Below, piece by piece: positions 7,860-17,453 of a DNA stretch of 64,000 nt. The notes under the pieces are model-generated. The model did no database searches and was not told the DNA's origin. It saw only the letters and a program-made list of their open reading frames with translations. This DNA comes from BM003 sp963783695 (lineage in GTDB: Bacteria; Pseudomonadota; Gammaproteobacteria; Steroidobacterales; BM003): assembly GCA_963783695.1 (NCBI GenBank), contig CAWAOM010000006.1, positions 62,001 to 126,000 on the forward strand, given 5' to 3'. A program made the translations under genes and the position numbers. Within the stretch, counting starts at the first letter, position 1, and every line of letters begins with the position of its first letter.

Positions 7860-10607
7860 CTAGTTCACCGGGGCTTCAAATGGGTTGTTGTAATACTGTC
7901 CGCCGAGGTCGAGCCACTCGGACAAGAGCTTGAGTTCGGCGGCCGTCAGGAAACCGGCATGGGCGCCGCCGGCCTCGAAACGTTCGAAAAATGCCGGTGA
8001 CAAACGCGCGCCGGCGAGACTCATCGAGGGTGGCACCGGGACCGGCGCGAAAATCGGATCGCCGGTGTCGGGGTCGATACCTATTTCCATGCGCGCATCC
8101 TGCAACGCGCCTTCGACCAACTCCTGCGCGTTGTCGCCGGATAGCAATTCACGGTATGCCTTGAAATGGTCCATATCGATATCGGACAGGCCATCGCTGA
8201 GATCAAGCTGCCCGGCCGGGACCTGCGCCGCCGCCATCGCATCGCGGTCGCTGTGACAAGACGTGCAGGTGCGATCCTCCAGAACCGTGACCTCGTCGAC
8301 ATCGAGAATCAGGCGCGGCGTCGACCACAGCGGATGGACATGAGTCTCGTAGTTGATCGTAATGCGGCAGCCTGGCTGCCATTCGTCGACACAATTGGGA
8401 TCCGTCGGCAGGGCCGTTTCCAGATCGGCATAGGAATAGGCGAACGGCTCGTCTTTCGCCCGCACCGCCTCACTGGTCCAGACGTCTTCAAACTCGATAT
8501 TGACACTGGGTGTCATCGCAGCACAGTCGGTCGCGCAACTGATCCGCATCCGCGCCTGCGCCATTGTTTCGCCGAAGTCGGCGAATATCGCCGGGTCGGT
8601 ATTCGGGAATGGCTCACCGGTCGTCGGCGAACCTTCGTTGACCACTGCAAACGCGTCGTTGCGACCGTGCGAAATACCGGCGCCCGGGTCGTGGCAACCA
8701 GCGCACTCCAATACTTCACCCGGTCGCACCTGCAGCCAGTTGCTGTGACGCGGACCGAACCGGCGGCCGTCCTTGTCCAACATGCTTATCGCGAACGGAA
8801 CATTGGCCGGAACTTTCATCATCACCGAGCCATCCGGCTCGATGGGCTGGTAGGCAAGCACTTCGCGCATGCCCTGCCCGGCGCTTACACCGAAAGCCGA
8901 ATTGTCAAAATCGAGGACGTCGTCGTCCGGCATGCTCACCGGTTTGACGATTCTGACGAATCGCAGCGGCCGTTCATCGGCAGTGGTCAACGCCGGATCG
9001 GCGAGCGTCGCAAGATCGGCAATCGCGACGCCGTCAATGTCATAGACGCTGCGAATGTGGATAACGCCGACGTTCTCCTGAACCAGGTCGGAATTCACAT
9101 CGAGACCCGGCACCTTGTCAAGGATGACCGGTGGCCGCGGGCGCGGCGCCGCCACCACCCCTTCCGTCACCATAACGCCCTGCTCGGGCGGCACGATGGG
9201 TAATTGTGTATCCTCGCTACGGTCATACACCCACAGACCGTAAGCCGGGCGTGCCGCCTCGTAGGCCGGGTCAGCCAGCCTGTCGGGGGTGCAACCGTAA
9301 ATGGTTACCGGTTCGGCCGTAAGCGGATCGGCATCGGGATCGAACGCGCCGACTTCCTGAAGGCGACACTGGCTCCAACTGACGATCATGCGCTCGGTGC
9401 CATCCCAGAGCGGGTACATCGACATGAATCTGCCACCCGGCGACACCTGGTCGTCGGTGCGAACGTCGTTAACCGTCACTTTCTGCTGGGCGGGTCCTGT
9501 CATGGCACCGCTATTGGCGACCGTCGTTTGTTCGTTTTCGATGAAATTGACGATATCGATCGCGTTGATATCACCACCAAAGTCCGTGTCCTCGAATGGC
9601 CGGATCAACACCATCACCCGGCCGTCCGGCATCTCACGCGGCTGGGCAAATTGAATGATGCTGCCGTCAAGCCCGGTCGCATGGCTGTTAGCGCCATACA
9701 ACAATTCAAGATCACTGCCGTCCGGATTCATTTTGTAGAGATGAATGCCATCGACCCCGGGGGCGTGATCCCAGCGCGAAAACATCACCTGCCCGTTCGA
9801 CAGCACACTCGGATCGCGATCATGACTCTGGTTAAACGACACCTGCTGAATATCGTTGCCGTCAGAACTCATAACATGGAGAACAAATGCCGGTTCGTTG
9901 CGATTCTCGTCCTGCGCTTCAAACTGCGGTTTGCTCTCGTCAAGCAATACGGCTTTGGACGTTCTTTGCCGCGTCGAAGAAAAAATAATGCGGCCATCAG
10001 GTAAATAATGCGGCGCCACGTCCTGGCCGGACTCGGCAGTAATGTCCGATGTGATCACCCGCCGCAGCACATCGGCTGCTATGTCGTATTCCCAGATATT
10101 CCACGACGGCTGTTCGTCGTCGTCGAGATTCTCATCGAATGGCCCGCGCATCGCGAACACTACCTTGCCGCCGTCGAAAGAAACATCGAGATCACGGACG
10201 TCATACAAACCTTCGGTGATCGCCCCGGTAATGTTGTATTCAATCGCGCTTGGCGATGCACGGTCCTTCAGGTACAGATCGGCACCGATGTTGAATGTAT
10301 TGAGCTCGCGAAGATCGCCGTCCTCTAGCGGCACCGGCATCTTTACGTAGGCAATCGGAAAATCGACGACCACCGGATCCTCGTCCTGACTGCCACCAAG
10401 ATCCAGTCCATTGCCGTCCGGACCGCTGTCACATGCGGCCAGAACGAAAACCAAAGCTACGCCCGCGAGCATCGCCTTGATGCTCATGCGAACGGTTCCC
10501 ATGGTTTGTTTTGCCACGCTTCTCATCTCGCTTTCGTTTGCTTGCCCAGCCTGGTTCGAGCCAGGTCTTTCGTTGATCGGTTGCGAAGTTAACGTAATCA
10601 TGGACAT
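7860..10607 (-). CDS. Hydrazine-synthase-alpha-like di-CxxCH lipoprotein
   Basis: A very long exported protein (up to 915 residues). A lipobox LAAC follows a hydrophobic stretch at about residues 44-58. The N-terminal half has PD40/TolB-like propeller blades (PDGRIIFSSTR, SNGQVMFSRWD, MPDGRVMVLIR). The C-terminal half has two haem c motifs, CAGCH (near residue 633) and CTSCH (near 779). This layout matches the HzsA-related family, widespread in bacteria that do not do anammox, so hydrazine synthesis should not be assumed. The ATG at 10607 has AAAGGA nine bases upstream but leaves a 40-residue leader before the signal peptide; ATGs at 10526 or 10487 give a more normal signal sequence. It heads the leftward operon and is divergent from the CxxCH/LamG/DUF1501-like genes. 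Confidence 0.8.
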   Translation of the reverse strand: MSMITLTSQPINERPGSNQAGQANESEMRSVAKQTMGTVRMSIKAMLAGVALVFVLAACDSGPDGNGLDLGGSQDEDPVVVDFPIAYVKMPVPLEDGDLRELNTFNIGADLYLKDRASPSAIEYNITGAITEGLYDVRDLDVSFDGGKVVFAMRGPFDENLDDDEQPSWNIWEYDIAADVLRRVITSDITAESGQDVAPHYLPDGRIIFSSTRQRTSKAVLLDESKPQFEAQDENRNEPAFVLHVMSSDGNDIQQVSFNQSHDRDPSVLSNGQVMFSRWDHAPGVDGIHLYKMNPDGSDLELLYGANSHATGLDGSIIQFAQPREMPDGRVMVLIRPFEDTDFGGDINAIDIVNFIENEQTTVANSGAMTGPAQQKVTVNDVRTDDQVSPGGRFMSMYPLWDGTERMIVSWSQCRLQEVGAFDPDADPLTAEPVTIYGCTPDRLADPAYEAARPAYGLWVYDRSEDTQLPIVPPEQGVMVTEGVVAAPRPRPPVILDKVPGLDVNSDLVQENVGVIHIRSVYDIDGVAIADLATLADPALTTADERPLRFVRIVKPVSMPDDDVLDFDNSAFGVSAGQGMREVLAYQPIEPDGSVMMKVPANVPFAISMLDKDGRRFGPRHSNWLQVRPGEVLECAGCHDPGAGISHGRNDAFAVVNEGSPTTGEPFPNTDPAIFADFGETMAQARMRISCATDCAAMTPSVNIEFEDVWTSEAVRAKDEPFAYSYADLETALPTDPNCVDEWQPGCRITINYETHVHPLWSTPRLILDVDEVTVLEDRTCTSCHSDRDAMAAAQVPAGQLDLSDGLSDIDMDHFKAYRELLSGDNAQELVEGALQDARMEIGIDPDTGDPIFAPVPVPPSMSLAGARLSPAFFERFEAGGAHAGFLTAAELKLLSEWLDLGGQYYNNPFEAPVN

Positions 10608-10901
10608 GACATATTGTCCTTTCTGTTAAGGGCATCACAGAAATGGTTCCGGCATCGCGATTCACTATGTACGTAAGCACTTTGCGACGCAGTTCACACT
10701 TTTTCCCTGCACTGAACCCGAATGAGTCGAGACTACTTGAGAAGTGCGGCAACACGAACGTGTCGCTGTTTTAAGACGTCGCTGATTTTCGACATTACGC
10801 GGCAGTTTTTTTTTTGCTACTACTAAAAACCAGCTCGAACGGAGCCGCCCTTTTTGCGGCGGCAGAGCGGAAACGGATGGACGATGATCAGGATGCTTAC
10901 G
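10608..10901. promoter_or_regulatory. Divergent intergenic region of the CxxCH-protein locus
   Basis: About 290 bases separate the two divergent operons and must hold both promoters. Seen here: a run of ten T (10806-10815), an imperfect palindrome ACACGAACGTGT (10752-10763), and a GCCGC..GCGGC hairpin near 10850-10865 just before the rightward gene. I cannot place -35/-10 boxes with confidence. The AGGA at 10890-10893 is the ribosome-binding site for the rightward gene. Confidence 0.35.
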
Positions 10902-12086
10902 ATGCCTAGACAACAGACCCGACGCGAGACATTGCGCCTTGCTGCGTTTGCGCTAACCGCACTTTGCCTGATGGCGGTCAGCCTTGCGCCCGCTTATGCC
11001 GGACCGCGCGAACAAGCACGTCGAATACATGACCGGATCGCCGGCGTGCCACCGACCGATGCGGTGCTCGATTCCATGGCCGCCGATATTGCAGGCGGCG
11101 ACGCCGTGGGCGCGGCCTACACCGCAATGGAAAACAGCGGTTTCTACAATTTCACCCTGAAGAACTGGGCGGCGCCGTGGACCAACCGCGAACAATCAGT
11201 ATTCGTTCCGCTGAACGACTACACAGCGACAGTGATTGGCATGGTTCGCGATGATGTCGCTTTCAACACCTTGCTGTCCGCCGACATCGTTTATGTCGGC
11301 AATGACAATCTTGGGCTGCCCGGCTACTCCATGGCCAACAATTCACATTACGAGGAAATGGACAGTCGCGGCATTGACCTTAAAACCGGTCTGCGCAGGA
11401 CTCAGCAGAGCGCGGTCACCAGCCTGACCCCGAATGCGACGGCCGGGGTAATGACAACGCGGGCCGCGGCAGAGGCATTTTTCATCGCTGGCACGAACCG
11501 GGCCATGTTCCGTTTCACGATGTTGAATCATCTTTGCCGCGACATGGAAGAGGTCCACGACACCTCGCGAATTCCAGATCGGATCCGCCAGGATGTGTCA
11601 CGCAGCCCGGGTGGAGACAGCCGGGTGTTCCTGAACAACTGCATTGGCTGTCACAACGGCATGGATCCGTTGGCGCAGGCATTCGCTTACTACAACTTCA
11701 ATCCCGACTCCGGCAGCATCGAATACACCGAGGGTCAGGTTCAGCCCAAGTACTTCAACAATGCCGACAATTTCCGTCCCGGATTCTCGACACCGGATGA
11801 TCGCTGGGACAACTACTGGCGCGCCGGTAAAAACGCGCTGCTGGGTTGGGACCCGAACCTCGGCGGATCCGGCAATGGTGCCAAGACCATGGGCCAGGAA
11901 CTCGGCAACAGCGATGCATTCGCTGAATGCCAGGCAACCAAGGTTTTCGAAACTGTGTGCTTCCGCGGGCCAGTCGACGACAGCGACCGCGCCCAGGTCG
12001 ACGCAATGGTCGCCTCGTTACGCGGTACCAACTACAAACTGAAACAGACGTTTGCCGAAGCGGCCGTCTATTGCATGGGCGACTAA
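10902..12086 (+). CDS. Exported CxxCH protein, DUF1588-like haem motif
   Basis: A 394-residue exported protein with a signal peptide ending near PAYA. One haem c motif, CIGCH (about residues 247-251), is followed by NGMDPLAQAF. A CxxCH motif with MDP.G/A.AF after it resembles the DUF1588/DUF1592 proteins of planctomycetes, but overall similarity looks weak and I give no firm family. The start at 10902 has AGGA eight bases upstream and leaves a normal signal peptide; earlier in-frame ATGs at 10854, 10884 and 10893 lack this spacing. It is 13 bases from the LamG lipoprotein gene and part of the rightward three-gene unit. It probably holds one covalently bound haem in the periplasm. Confidence 0.75.
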   Translation: MPRQQTRRETLRLAAFALTALCLMAVSLAPAYAGPREQARRIHDRIAGVPPTDAVLDSMAADIAGGDAVGAAYTAMENSGFYNFTLKNWAAPWTNREQSVFVPLNDYTATVIGMVRDDVAFNTLLSADIVYVGNDNLGLPGYSMANNSHYEEMDSRGIDLKTGLRRTQQSAVTSLTPNATAGVMTTRAAAEAFFIAGTNRAMFRFTMLNHLCRDMEEVHDTSRIPDRIRQDVSRSPGGDSRVFLNNCIGCHNGMDPLAQAFAYYNFNPDSGSIEYTEGQVQPKYFNNADNFRPGFSTPDDRWDNYWRAGKNALLGWDPNLGGSGNGAKTMGQELGNSDAFAECQATKVFETVCFRGPVDDSDRAQVDAMVASLRGTNYKLKQTFAEAAVYCMGD

Positions 12087-12099
12087 GAGGACTCAGCAG

Positions 12100-14577
12100 A
12101 TGAAAGTGATGAATAGCAATCCGAGCATCACCGCCTCGCGCCGCCTTTTGCTCGCGAGCGGCGCACTGGCTGCCGCGCTGGCACTAAGTGCCTGCGGTTC
12201 CGGTGTCAGCACCGAGGACAACCCGCAAACCACGGCGCCCAATGTCGTGGACTATTCCGGCCCCCCGCCAAGCACCGATGACGTACAGTCTTTCAAGATT
12301 TTCGTTTGGGACAACGTGAAAGCCAACAATCGCTGCGGGTCGTGTCATACCGTGGGCGGACAGTCGCCGGCTTTCGCCAGGACCGATGATGTAAATATGG
12401 CCTATGAAGCGGCCAATTCAATCGTTGACCTGACCGATCCGGAAAGTTCGCGCATGGTCAGCAAAGTGGCGGGTGGTCACAACTGCTGGCTCAACAGCGA
12501 TGCAGCCTGTGGCGAGATCCTCACCACCTGGATCACCGCATGGGCGGGTGAGACCGCCGCTGGCGGTGGCCGCGCGATCGAACTCAAAGCGCCGGTCATC
12601 AAGGACCCGGGCAACAGCAAGAATTTCCCGCTTGACTCGGCGGCTTTTGCCGCAACCGTCTATCCGTTGTTGACCGAGTACTGCTCACGCTGTCACACCA
12701 GTTCGGCAAATTCGCCGCAATCGCCCTATTTTGCGAGCGCCGATGTCGATGAGGCTTATGGCGAAGTACAGTCCAAGATTGACCTGGACAATCCCGAGGA
12801 CTCGCGACTGGTCACTCGTATTCTCAACGAATTCCATAATTGCTGGTCCGACTGCCCGTCCAATGGTGGCGAGATGCTGGCGGCAATCGAAACGCTTGCA
12901 GGCGGCATCGAGGCGACCCAGATAGACCCAAGCCTGGTCGTCAGCAAAGCGCTGACACTGTATGACGGTGTAGTGGCCAGCGGCGGCAACCGCTATGAGG
13001 CCAACGTCGTCGGCATGTGGGAGTTCAAGACCGGTCAGGGAGCGGTTGCTTACGACACCAGCGGCGTCGAGCCGGCCCTGAACCTCAATCTATCGGGTGA
13101 CATTTCCTGGTTTGGTGGCTGGGGTATCGAGATCAAGGGCGGCAAGGCCCAGGGCTCGACCGCAAGCAGCAAGAAACTCCATGACATGATCAAGGCGACC
13201 GGCGAATACTCAATCGAAGCCTGGGTCGTGCCGGCCAATGTTGCCCAGGAAGACGCACGTATCATCACCTACTCCGCCGGTGACATGGCACGTAACTTCA
13301 GCCTGATGCAACGGCTGTATACCTATGAGCATTACAATCGCTCGAGCATCAGCGACGGTAACGGCGATCCGCGCCTTGCGACTGACGCCAACGACGAGGA
13401 TCTTCAAGCCTCGCTGCAGCATGTTGTTGCTACGTTCGATCCTGTCGAAGGACGCAAAATCTATGTCAACGGGGCTTACACCGAAGATATGGACAGCGCC
13501 GGTGGCGGCACCCTAAACGACTGGGATGATACCTTCGCATTCGTCGTCGGCAATGAAGCGTCGAACGACGGCCAGTGGCAGGGTATCGTGCGCCTGGTAG
13601 CGATCCATAACCGCAAGATGACGCCAGACCAGGTGACACAGAATTTCGAAGCCGGTGTCGGCGAGAAATTCCTGCTGCTGTTCTATGTCGGCGATGTTGT
13701 TGACGTCCCCGAGTCGTACATCATGTTCGAGGTCAGTCAGTACGACAACTTCAGCTACCTGTTCAACAAACCGGTATTCCTCAGCCTCGACCCGAATGCT
13801 TCCCCTGATGGCATTCCGGTGCAGGGAATGCTGCTCGGCATCAACGGCGCCGAAGCCCAGGTCGGTCAGGTCTACGGCAACATGGACGCAACCATCAGTG
13901 CAGCGTCGTACACCGAGAGCGGCCAGCCATTGTCGCAACTCGGAACTATCGTCGGGCTGCAAAAAGGCCCCGACCAGGACGAGTTCTTCCTGAGCTTCGA
14001 ACAGCTCGGGGCATTCAGTAACGTCCGCATCGAGGCACTGCCGCTGGCGCCGGCAGCGCCACCCAACGGCGACCCGGAGCCGGTTATTGGCATCCGTACG
14101 TTTGATGAGATCAATGCGACGATAGCGGCGATCACCACGGTCAGCATGCAGCAATCCGACGTGAAGCAGACCTTCGATATCGTCAAGCAGCAGTTGCCGG
14201 TGGTCGAGAACATAGAGACATTTTCCTCGGCTCATCAGGTCGGCATCGCACAGCTTGCCATCGAGTACTGCAACGCTCTCGTCGATGACAACGCACTGCG
14301 CGCCGCTTACTTCCCGGGTTTCAATTTCGGCGCGGCGGCAAACGTTGCCTTCAACGGCGCCGCCCAACGCGACATGGTTTTGAGTCCGCTAATCACGCGG
14401 ACGCTAAATACCAACCTCGGTTCACAACCGGATCCGGCCGACACCAGGGTCCACCTGGATAGCCTGATCGACACGCTTACGAGTTGTGGCGGCGGGTGTC
14501 CGGCAGGACGAACCGCGACGGTGGTCAAGGCGGTCTGCGCGGCAGCCGTGGGTAGCGCACCGATGTTGGTGCAATAA
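12100..14577 (+). CDS. LamG-domain lipoprotein with two CxxCH motifs
   Basis: An 825-residue lipoprotein (lipobox LSAC near residue 30). Two haem c motifs, CGSCH (about 79-83) and CSRCH (about 195-199), lie in two similar halves, each followed by a PE.SR(M/L)V block and an H-N-C-W element, suggesting an internal duplication of a cytochrome-like unit. A LamG/concanavalin-like fold follows at about residues 365-515 (YSIEAWVVPAN, VVATFDPVEGRKIYVNG), as in sugar- or protein-binding surface modules. The C-terminal 300 residues are unassigned. The start has AGAGG nine bases upstream. It is in the middle of the rightward unit and likely works with the HzsA-like protein on the other strand. Confidence 0.8.
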   Translation: MKVMNSNPSITASRRLLLASGALAAALALSACGSGVSTEDNPQTTAPNVVDYSGPPPSTDDVQSFKIFVWDNVKANNRCGSCHTVGGQSPAFARTDDVNMAYEAANSIVDLTDPESSRMVSKVAGGHNCWLNSDAACGEILTTWITAWAGETAAGGGRAIELKAPVIKDPGNSKNFPLDSAAFAATVYPLLTEYCSRCHTSSANSPQSPYFASADVDEAYGEVQSKIDLDNPEDSRLVTRILNEFHNCWSDCPSNGGEMLAAIETLAGGIEATQIDPSLVVSKALTLYDGVVASGGNRYEANVVGMWEFKTGQGAVAYDTSGVEPALNLNLSGDISWFGGWGIEIKGGKAQGSTASSKKLHDMIKATGEYSIEAWVVPANVAQEDARIITYSAGDMARNFSLMQRLYTYEHYNRSSISDGNGDPRLATDANDEDLQASLQHVVATFDPVEGRKIYVNGAYTEDMDSAGGGTLNDWDDTFAFVVGNEASNDGQWQGIVRLVAIHNRKMTPDQVTQNFEAGVGEKFLLLFYVGDVVDVPESYIMFEVSQYDNFSYLFNKPVFLSLDPNASPDGIPVQGMLLGINGAEAQVGQVYGNMDATISAASYTESGQPLSQLGTIVGLQKGPDQDEFFLSFEQLGAFSNVRIEALPLAPAAPPNGDPEPVIGIRTFDEINATIAAITTVSMQQSDVKQTFDIVKQQLPVVENIETFSSAHQVGIAQLAIEYCNALVDDNALRAAYFPGFNFGAAANVAFNGAAQRDMVLSPLITRTLNTNLGSQPDPADTRVHLDSLIDTLTSCGGGCPAGRTATVVKAVCAAAVGSAPMLVQ

Positions 14578-14606
14578 ACGAACGTTAACGCATCGAGGCG
14601 AAAACG

Positions 14607-16205
14607 ATGTTAAGAAAGCGCAAGAAAAGAGATATCGACGATCCGATTCTGCATGAGAATCACAAACGGCCAGTAACCCGTCGCGACTTCATCGCCCAGG
14701 GCTTCATGGCGGGAACCGGCACGATTCTCGGGCCGTCAATATTCGGAATGTTTGCCAATCCACGCGCGGCGGAGGCGGCCTTATCCGGGGATTTGCAGGC
14801 GTTGCGAAACTCCTGCGGGATCGCGGTACAGGGCGCGGGTAAGGTGCCTTTCATCTGCATCGATCTCGCCGGCGGCGCAAATATAGCGGGCTCGAACGTC
14901 CTCGTCGGTCAACAAGGCGGACAGATGGACTTTCTGAACACCGCTGGCTACGCCAAACTCGGCCTGCCAGGTGACGTCGTGCCATCCGTCGCCGACCCGA
15001 TTACAGGGGCGACAGATTTCATCAACACCGACATGGGGATTGCGTTTCATTCCGACAGTGCTTTTCTGCGCGGAATACTCGACAAGGCATCGCCGGCAGC
15101 ACTGGCCAACACCAATGGTGCGGTGATTCCGGCGCGTTCCGAAAATGACACCGGGAACAACCCGCATAATCCAATGTACGGCATTCACAAAGCCGGTGCG
15201 GATGGCGAGTTGCTGACCCTGATCGGTTCGCGCAACTCCGAATCCGGTGGCAACTCAATGGCTCCGGCAGACATGATCGATGTCGGAGTACGCCCGACCA
15301 AAGTCGATCGCACCAGCGATGTCACCGGACTGGTCGATACCGGCAAACTGGTCGGATTGCTCGATCAATCCGACGCGGTAGCAGTGATGGAAGCAGTCCA
15401 GCGCATCAGTGACGAGAAGCTCGACCGGGTCAACACCGCTGTAAATCGCGATGACCTGATCAAGGAACTGGTGCGCTGTGGCTATGTGAAGGCGGCCGAC
15501 CTCACCGATCGCTACGGTGACCCGTCGACGCTGAATCCGGAACTGGATGAGGATATTCTCGGTCCGAGCGGCATATTTAGCCGCGCCGAGTTCGACAACG
15601 AGGGCGAATTCCGCAAGACCTCGGCGGTGATGAAAATGGTTGTCAACGGTTTCTCCGGTGCCGGCACCATTACGATGGGTGGCTACGACTACCACGGCGG
15701 CATGCGCCGCGAGGGCGAGGTCAAAGACTTCCGCGCCGGACGCTGCATGGGCGCCTGCCTCGAATACGCTCACCGCATGCAGGTACCGCTAATGCTGTAT
15801 GTATTCAGCGACGGGTCGGTGTCTGCCAACAGCACTATCGACGACTCGGTCGATGGGCGCGGCAAATTCGAGTGGCAGTCGGACAACCAGTCAACGGCAG
15901 CAGCGTTTTTCCTTGTTTACAACCCGGGCGGACGTGCCCAGTTGTTTAGCGGAGACAATCTCGACCCCGAGATGCATCGCCAGATAGGCTGGTTCAGACC
16001 AGACGGTTCGGTGGAGACGTCATCGTCACCCGCGGCCAACAATGTCAACCTGTTGGTTCAGACCGTCGTGCTCAACTATCTCGCCCTCCATGGCGAGCAA
16101 AACCGTTTTACGGATGTATTCCAGAACCATGGTCTGGGCAACGTCTCGCTGCGCGACCAGCTGACGGCATTCAACCCGATCGTTAACGGCGTAATTGGCG
16201 GCTGA
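14607..16205 (+). CDS. Tat-exported DUF1501-like protein
   Basis: A 532-residue protein with a twin-arginine signal (TRRDFIAQGF, residues 24-33) followed by a hydrophobic stretch ending near RAAEA, so it is exported folded, which often means a cofactor or metal site. Blocks such as CIDLAGGANIAGSNV, GYDYHGGMR and a large C-terminal region recall DUF1501 proteins (sulfatase-like fold), which partner with CxxCH proteins of the DUF1549/1553/1588 type; the match is not strong. GAGG lies eight bases before the ATG. It is the last gene of the rightward unit, with a strong hairpin after it. Homologues are sometimes mislabelled as secretion protein GspF; nothing here supports that. Confidence 0.7.
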   Translation: MLRKRKKRDIDDPILHENHKRPVTRRDFIAQGFMAGTGTILGPSIFGMFANPRAAEAALSGDLQALRNSCGIAVQGAGKVPFICIDLAGGANIAGSNVLVGQQGGQMDFLNTAGYAKLGLPGDVVPSVADPITGATDFINTDMGIAFHSDSAFLRGILDKASPAALANTNGAVIPARSENDTGNNPHNPMYGIHKAGADGELLTLIGSRNSESGGNSMAPADMIDVGVRPTKVDRTSDVTGLVDTGKLVGLLDQSDAVAVMEAVQRISDEKLDRVNTAVNRDDLIKELVRCGYVKAADLTDRYGDPSTLNPELDEDILGPSGIFSRAEFDNEGEFRKTSAVMKMVVNGFSGAGTITMGGYDYHGGMRREGEVKDFRAGRCMGACLEYAHRMQVPLMLYVFSDGSVSANSTIDDSVDGRGKFEWQSDNQSTAAAFFLVYNPGGRAQLFSGDNLDPEMHRQIGWFRPDGSVETSSSPAANNVNLLVQTVVLNYLALHGEQNRFTDVFQNHGLGNVSLRDQLTAFNPIVNGVIGG

Positions 16206-16227
16206 TCCGCTGCCGGTTGACAAGGAC

Positions 16228-16254
16228 GGGCCCGCGAACACTGTTCGCGGGCCC
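16228..16254. terminator. Hairpin between convergent genes
   Basis: A perfect 13-base inverted repeat (GGGCCCGCGAACA and its complement) around a single C. It is placed 22 bases after the DUF1501-like stop and seven bases before the convergent NTF2-like stop. There is no clear T run, so it may stop transcription from both sides imperfectly. Confidence 0.65.
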
Positions 16255-16261
16255 GCTTCGT

Positions 16262-16651
16262 TCAGCCAGCCGGCGCATCCTCTCTCAGGTGCCACCATTC
16301 GCGAAAGCAGCGGCAACCGCCACCGTCATCCCATTCTGCGCTCAACACACCTTCGACGGTGACTGCCGCCCGGGTATCCAATCGCCTGAAACGCGCCGTC
16401 CAGGCGGCAACCCCGCGCTCGGCGTCGACGCTCAGTATCTCGTATGAAAAATCAATGTCGCATTGAGCGGCGGTTACAGCGGACAATTCCGCGGCGATCG
16501 CCGCATGACCGACCAGGGGAGGATCGAACGGGGTCCAGTGATAACTCGCATCCTCACTGAACAGTTGTACGGCCGCGCCACTATCGCGTTGCTCCCAGGC
16601 GTCGCCGTAGCTTCGCAACCAGCTATCGAAGTGCTCGCGGGCCCGGTTCAT
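16262..16651 (-). CDS. SnoaL/NTF2-like protein
   Basis: A 129-residue protein with the small alpha+beta cone fold: an N-terminal helix (HFDSWLRSYGDAWEQRD), then ..AVQLFSEDASYHWTPF.PPLVGHAAIAAEL, the usual opening of a SnoaL-like NTF2 protein, and a WW-rich final strand (FREWWHLRED). There is no signal peptide. The family holds isomerases, dehydratases and non-catalytic binding proteins; nothing here identifies a substrate. It starts about 35 bases after the DUF4019 gene on the same strand. Confidence 0.8.
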   Translation of the reverse strand: MNRAREHFDSWLRSYGDAWEQRDSGAAVQLFSEDASYHWTPFDPPLVGHAAIAAELSAVTAAQCDIDFSYEILSVDAERGVAAWTARFRRLDTRAAVTVEGVLSAEWDDGGGCRCFREWWHLREDAPAG

Positions 16652-16686
16652 TTACGTCATGCCAGGCTATATCGGCGCAAGCGGGC

Positions 16687-17148
16687 TTAACGAATGTAAT
16701 AGCCGGCCACCCGCCATACATCGCCCTCGCGCATGAGCGTGACGCGCTCTTGCGCATGCTGTTTGTTTGCAAAGCTGCTGATGAACTGAAGCATCATGTA
16801 TTCACCATCCGGCGCACCGGGCAACGAGCCCGCAGCAGTGCTCGTCTGCAAACGCCGCGATTGCACCGCTCCGATCGGATCGCGCACTCCGGCGACAAGC
16901 CGGCTCCAGTCCTGCGCCGGCATCTGACCACGAAACAACTCTGCGGCGGCATCCCAGCTCTCCTGGTAACGCCCGCTGTCAATGAGGTTCAGCCAGGCAA
17001 TTGCCGCCAAATGCTCCGGAGCGGTCGCCGCCTGCGAGTCTGTTGTCTGCGCGTCACCGGATGGCAGCGCCTCGCCCGATGTCTGGGCCTGTGCCAGCCC
17101 GGCCGCTGCAGATGCCATCAATACGAAAACCGCGATAAAAAATCTCAT
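16687..17148 (-). CDS. DUF4019 exported protein
   Basis: A 153-residue protein with a clear signal peptide (cleavage near AQAQ). The mature part has AAIAWLNLIDSGRYQESWDAAAELF and ends with REGDVWRVAGYYIR, the two ends of a DUF4019 domain. The ATG at 17148 is preceded by a strong AAGGAGG five bases upstream; the same frame stays open much further upstream, but that extension is an antisense shadow of the methyltransferase gene. The function is unknown; a periplasmic location is expected. Confidence 0.85.
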   Translation of the reverse strand: MRFFIAVFVLMASAAAGLAQAQTSGEALPSGDAQTTDSQAATAPEHLAAIAWLNLIDSGRYQESWDAAAELFRGQMPAQDWSRLVAGVRDPIGAVQSRRLQTSTAAGSLPGAPDGEYMMLQFISSFANKQHAQERVTLMREGDVWRVAGYYIR

Positions 17149-17453
17149 GTGCGCCTCCTTGGGCCACTCCGTGACAGGCCGCCAGATCACAGACTGACCG
17201 CCGTGCTGCACAATGTTGCATGACTTAATTGCCCGGTCGCCGGGCAAAACCTCAGGCGCCAGTTTGCGTGCACCGGCGGCGCGCTTCAACCGCAGCGGCC
17301 ACAATGCGCGGAAACGCGCAGCAGCAGCGGTCGCGACGGACCTCGCATGTGTTACCTTGCGCGCTGTCAGCGACAATCCCGATTGCGGTCGCTGCGGCGC
17401 GGCAATGGCGGATCCGCGGACCGGTCGGACGCGAGAAAACACGGTTGGGAGGC
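17149..17453. other. Divergent intergenic region
   Basis: About 305 bases between the DUF4019 gene and the methyltransferase gene. It must contain both promoters. Apart from the ribosome-binding site AAGGAGG of the leftward gene and a GGGAGG next to the rightward start, I see no distinct element. Confidence 0.4.

Noticed and set aside
8166..10004. Two long plus-strand frames (345 and 266 residues)
   Set aside because: Both are antisense to the HzsA-like gene, are rich in His/Arg as expected of shadow frames, and have no domain.
7860..10607. Anammox hydrazine synthesis
   Set aside because: Only an alpha-like subunit is present; beta/gamma subunits and hydrazine dehydrogenase are absent, and HzsA-like proteins are common in other bacteria.
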